Assembly: GCF_047495875.1 (NCBI RefSeq)
Contig: NC_092460.1
Span: forward strand, 11,522,520 to 11,586,519
Length of the DNA: 64,000 bases
Source: Pithys albifrons albifrons
Taxonomy: Eukaryota > Chordata > Aves > Passeriformes > Thamnophilidae
Direction: 5' to 3'
The position numbers were made by a program, and so were the translations under genes. Below, piece after piece: positions 63,301 to 64,000 of the stretch (positions are counted from its first letter, which is position 1; each line of letters opens with the position of its first letter). Under the pieces are notes generated by a model that was not told where the DNA came from, did no database searches, and saw only the letters and a list, made by a program, of their open reading frames with translations.

Positions 63301-64000
63301 CATGGGTCCACCCAGTTCTCATCCAGGGAACTGAACATAAATTTGGTCAATGAAGAGTTCAAGGTCTGGATCACTTGTTTGTTCCAACTGGTTCCTGTAT
63401 TAAGCAGACAGACTGGGAGGCCAGAAGCATCCTAGTGAGCAGCTGGCCAAGAGCCTGTGCAAGTAAACCTGATGGGCTGAATTCTGCTCTTCTCTGCCCT
63501 CCTACATACACACCCTGAAAAGACCAGGGAAATCATCTTGTTAAGTTAGGAGTAGAAGGCAAAACCAGAGGAATATATGACATACGTCTATGTTTTCAAG
63601 TTTATTCATTGGTGTTCTAAGGGAGTAGAGAAGTGAATTTCCTCTCAGCCCCAGAGACCTGAAGATTCAACAATGTCCATACAGATATCAGAACAACTCT
63701 CTCCTTCATATCGCCATGAGATCTCAAACAGCTGCTTCATTATTCCTTAGAACAAAAGGGCAGTTGGTGTTCCAGATGTTTTAGTTTGCAACTGAGTGAT
63801 TTCTTTCTTGTCTCCCCTCAGCATACCCATGCTTTCTTTCAAAATTCTGTTGCTTAATTTGCAAGAGCAAGTTGCATGAACACAACCTTTTGCCATTCAC
63901 CTCTGCCCCATCTCTCATTAGATGTACAAAGCAGATATCCCATGGACAGAAGCAGGAGTTAGCTGAAGGTTTTGCTCTTCGGGGACAGGCTCTGTGGATA
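60390..64000. other. Interval downstream of the MROH gene, no supported gene
   Basis: GC content falls and open frames are short and random. A T11 run lies at 62072-62082 and a G7-type run near 60488. No second MROH copy, RNA gene or intact transposon was recognised up to the window edge. Confidence 0.6.

Noticed and set aside
1..64000. CRISPR arrays, rRNA genes, tRNA genes, prokaryotic operons
   Set aside because: No spaced direct repeats, no rRNA-like words and no tRNA cloverleaf motifs seen; the sequence is eukaryotic.

Overview
This is a 64 kb piece of vertebrate nuclear DNA, almost certainly from a bird and possibly a songbird. The evidence is one long intron-containing gene of the maestro heat-like repeat (MROH) family, of the type I recall as multi-copy in songbirds, plus three solo LTRs of avian endogenous-retrovirus type with 5-bp or 6-bp target-site duplications. 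Ancient amniote repeat fossils are also present. There are no bacterial-style operons, and I found no rRNA or tRNA gene and no CRISPR array.

Layout. Positions 1-52.7 kb are AT-rich and gene-poor. Open frames there are short, low in complexity and without a recognisable domain. This part holds degraded repeats, simple sequence, three solo LTRs (11622-12192, 14462-15076, 40712-40928), several small hairpins and duplications, and stretches that look like non-coding regulatory DNA but cannot be proved so by eye. Positions 52.7-60.4 kb are clearly more GC-rich and hold one plus-strand gene with many short exons and introns. Eighteen consecutive exons from 54102 to 60237 join with GT-AG borders and matching phases, without a frameshift or internal stop, into a 708-residue stretch. 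Two earlier exons extend the protein N-terminally but leave the first exon and start codon unresolved. Three AATAAA signals follow the stop codon. From 60.4 kb to the end the DNA is again AT-rich with no gene I can support.

The protein should be a helical HEAT/armadillo-type scaffold. Its molecular role is not established for this avian family, so I name the family and not a function. The most worthwhile checks are expression and copy number of this MROH gene, its tandem in-frame donor sites at 55357/55366/55375, its missing 5' end, and the origin of the short 217-bp LTR, whose ends and target duplication are perfect.
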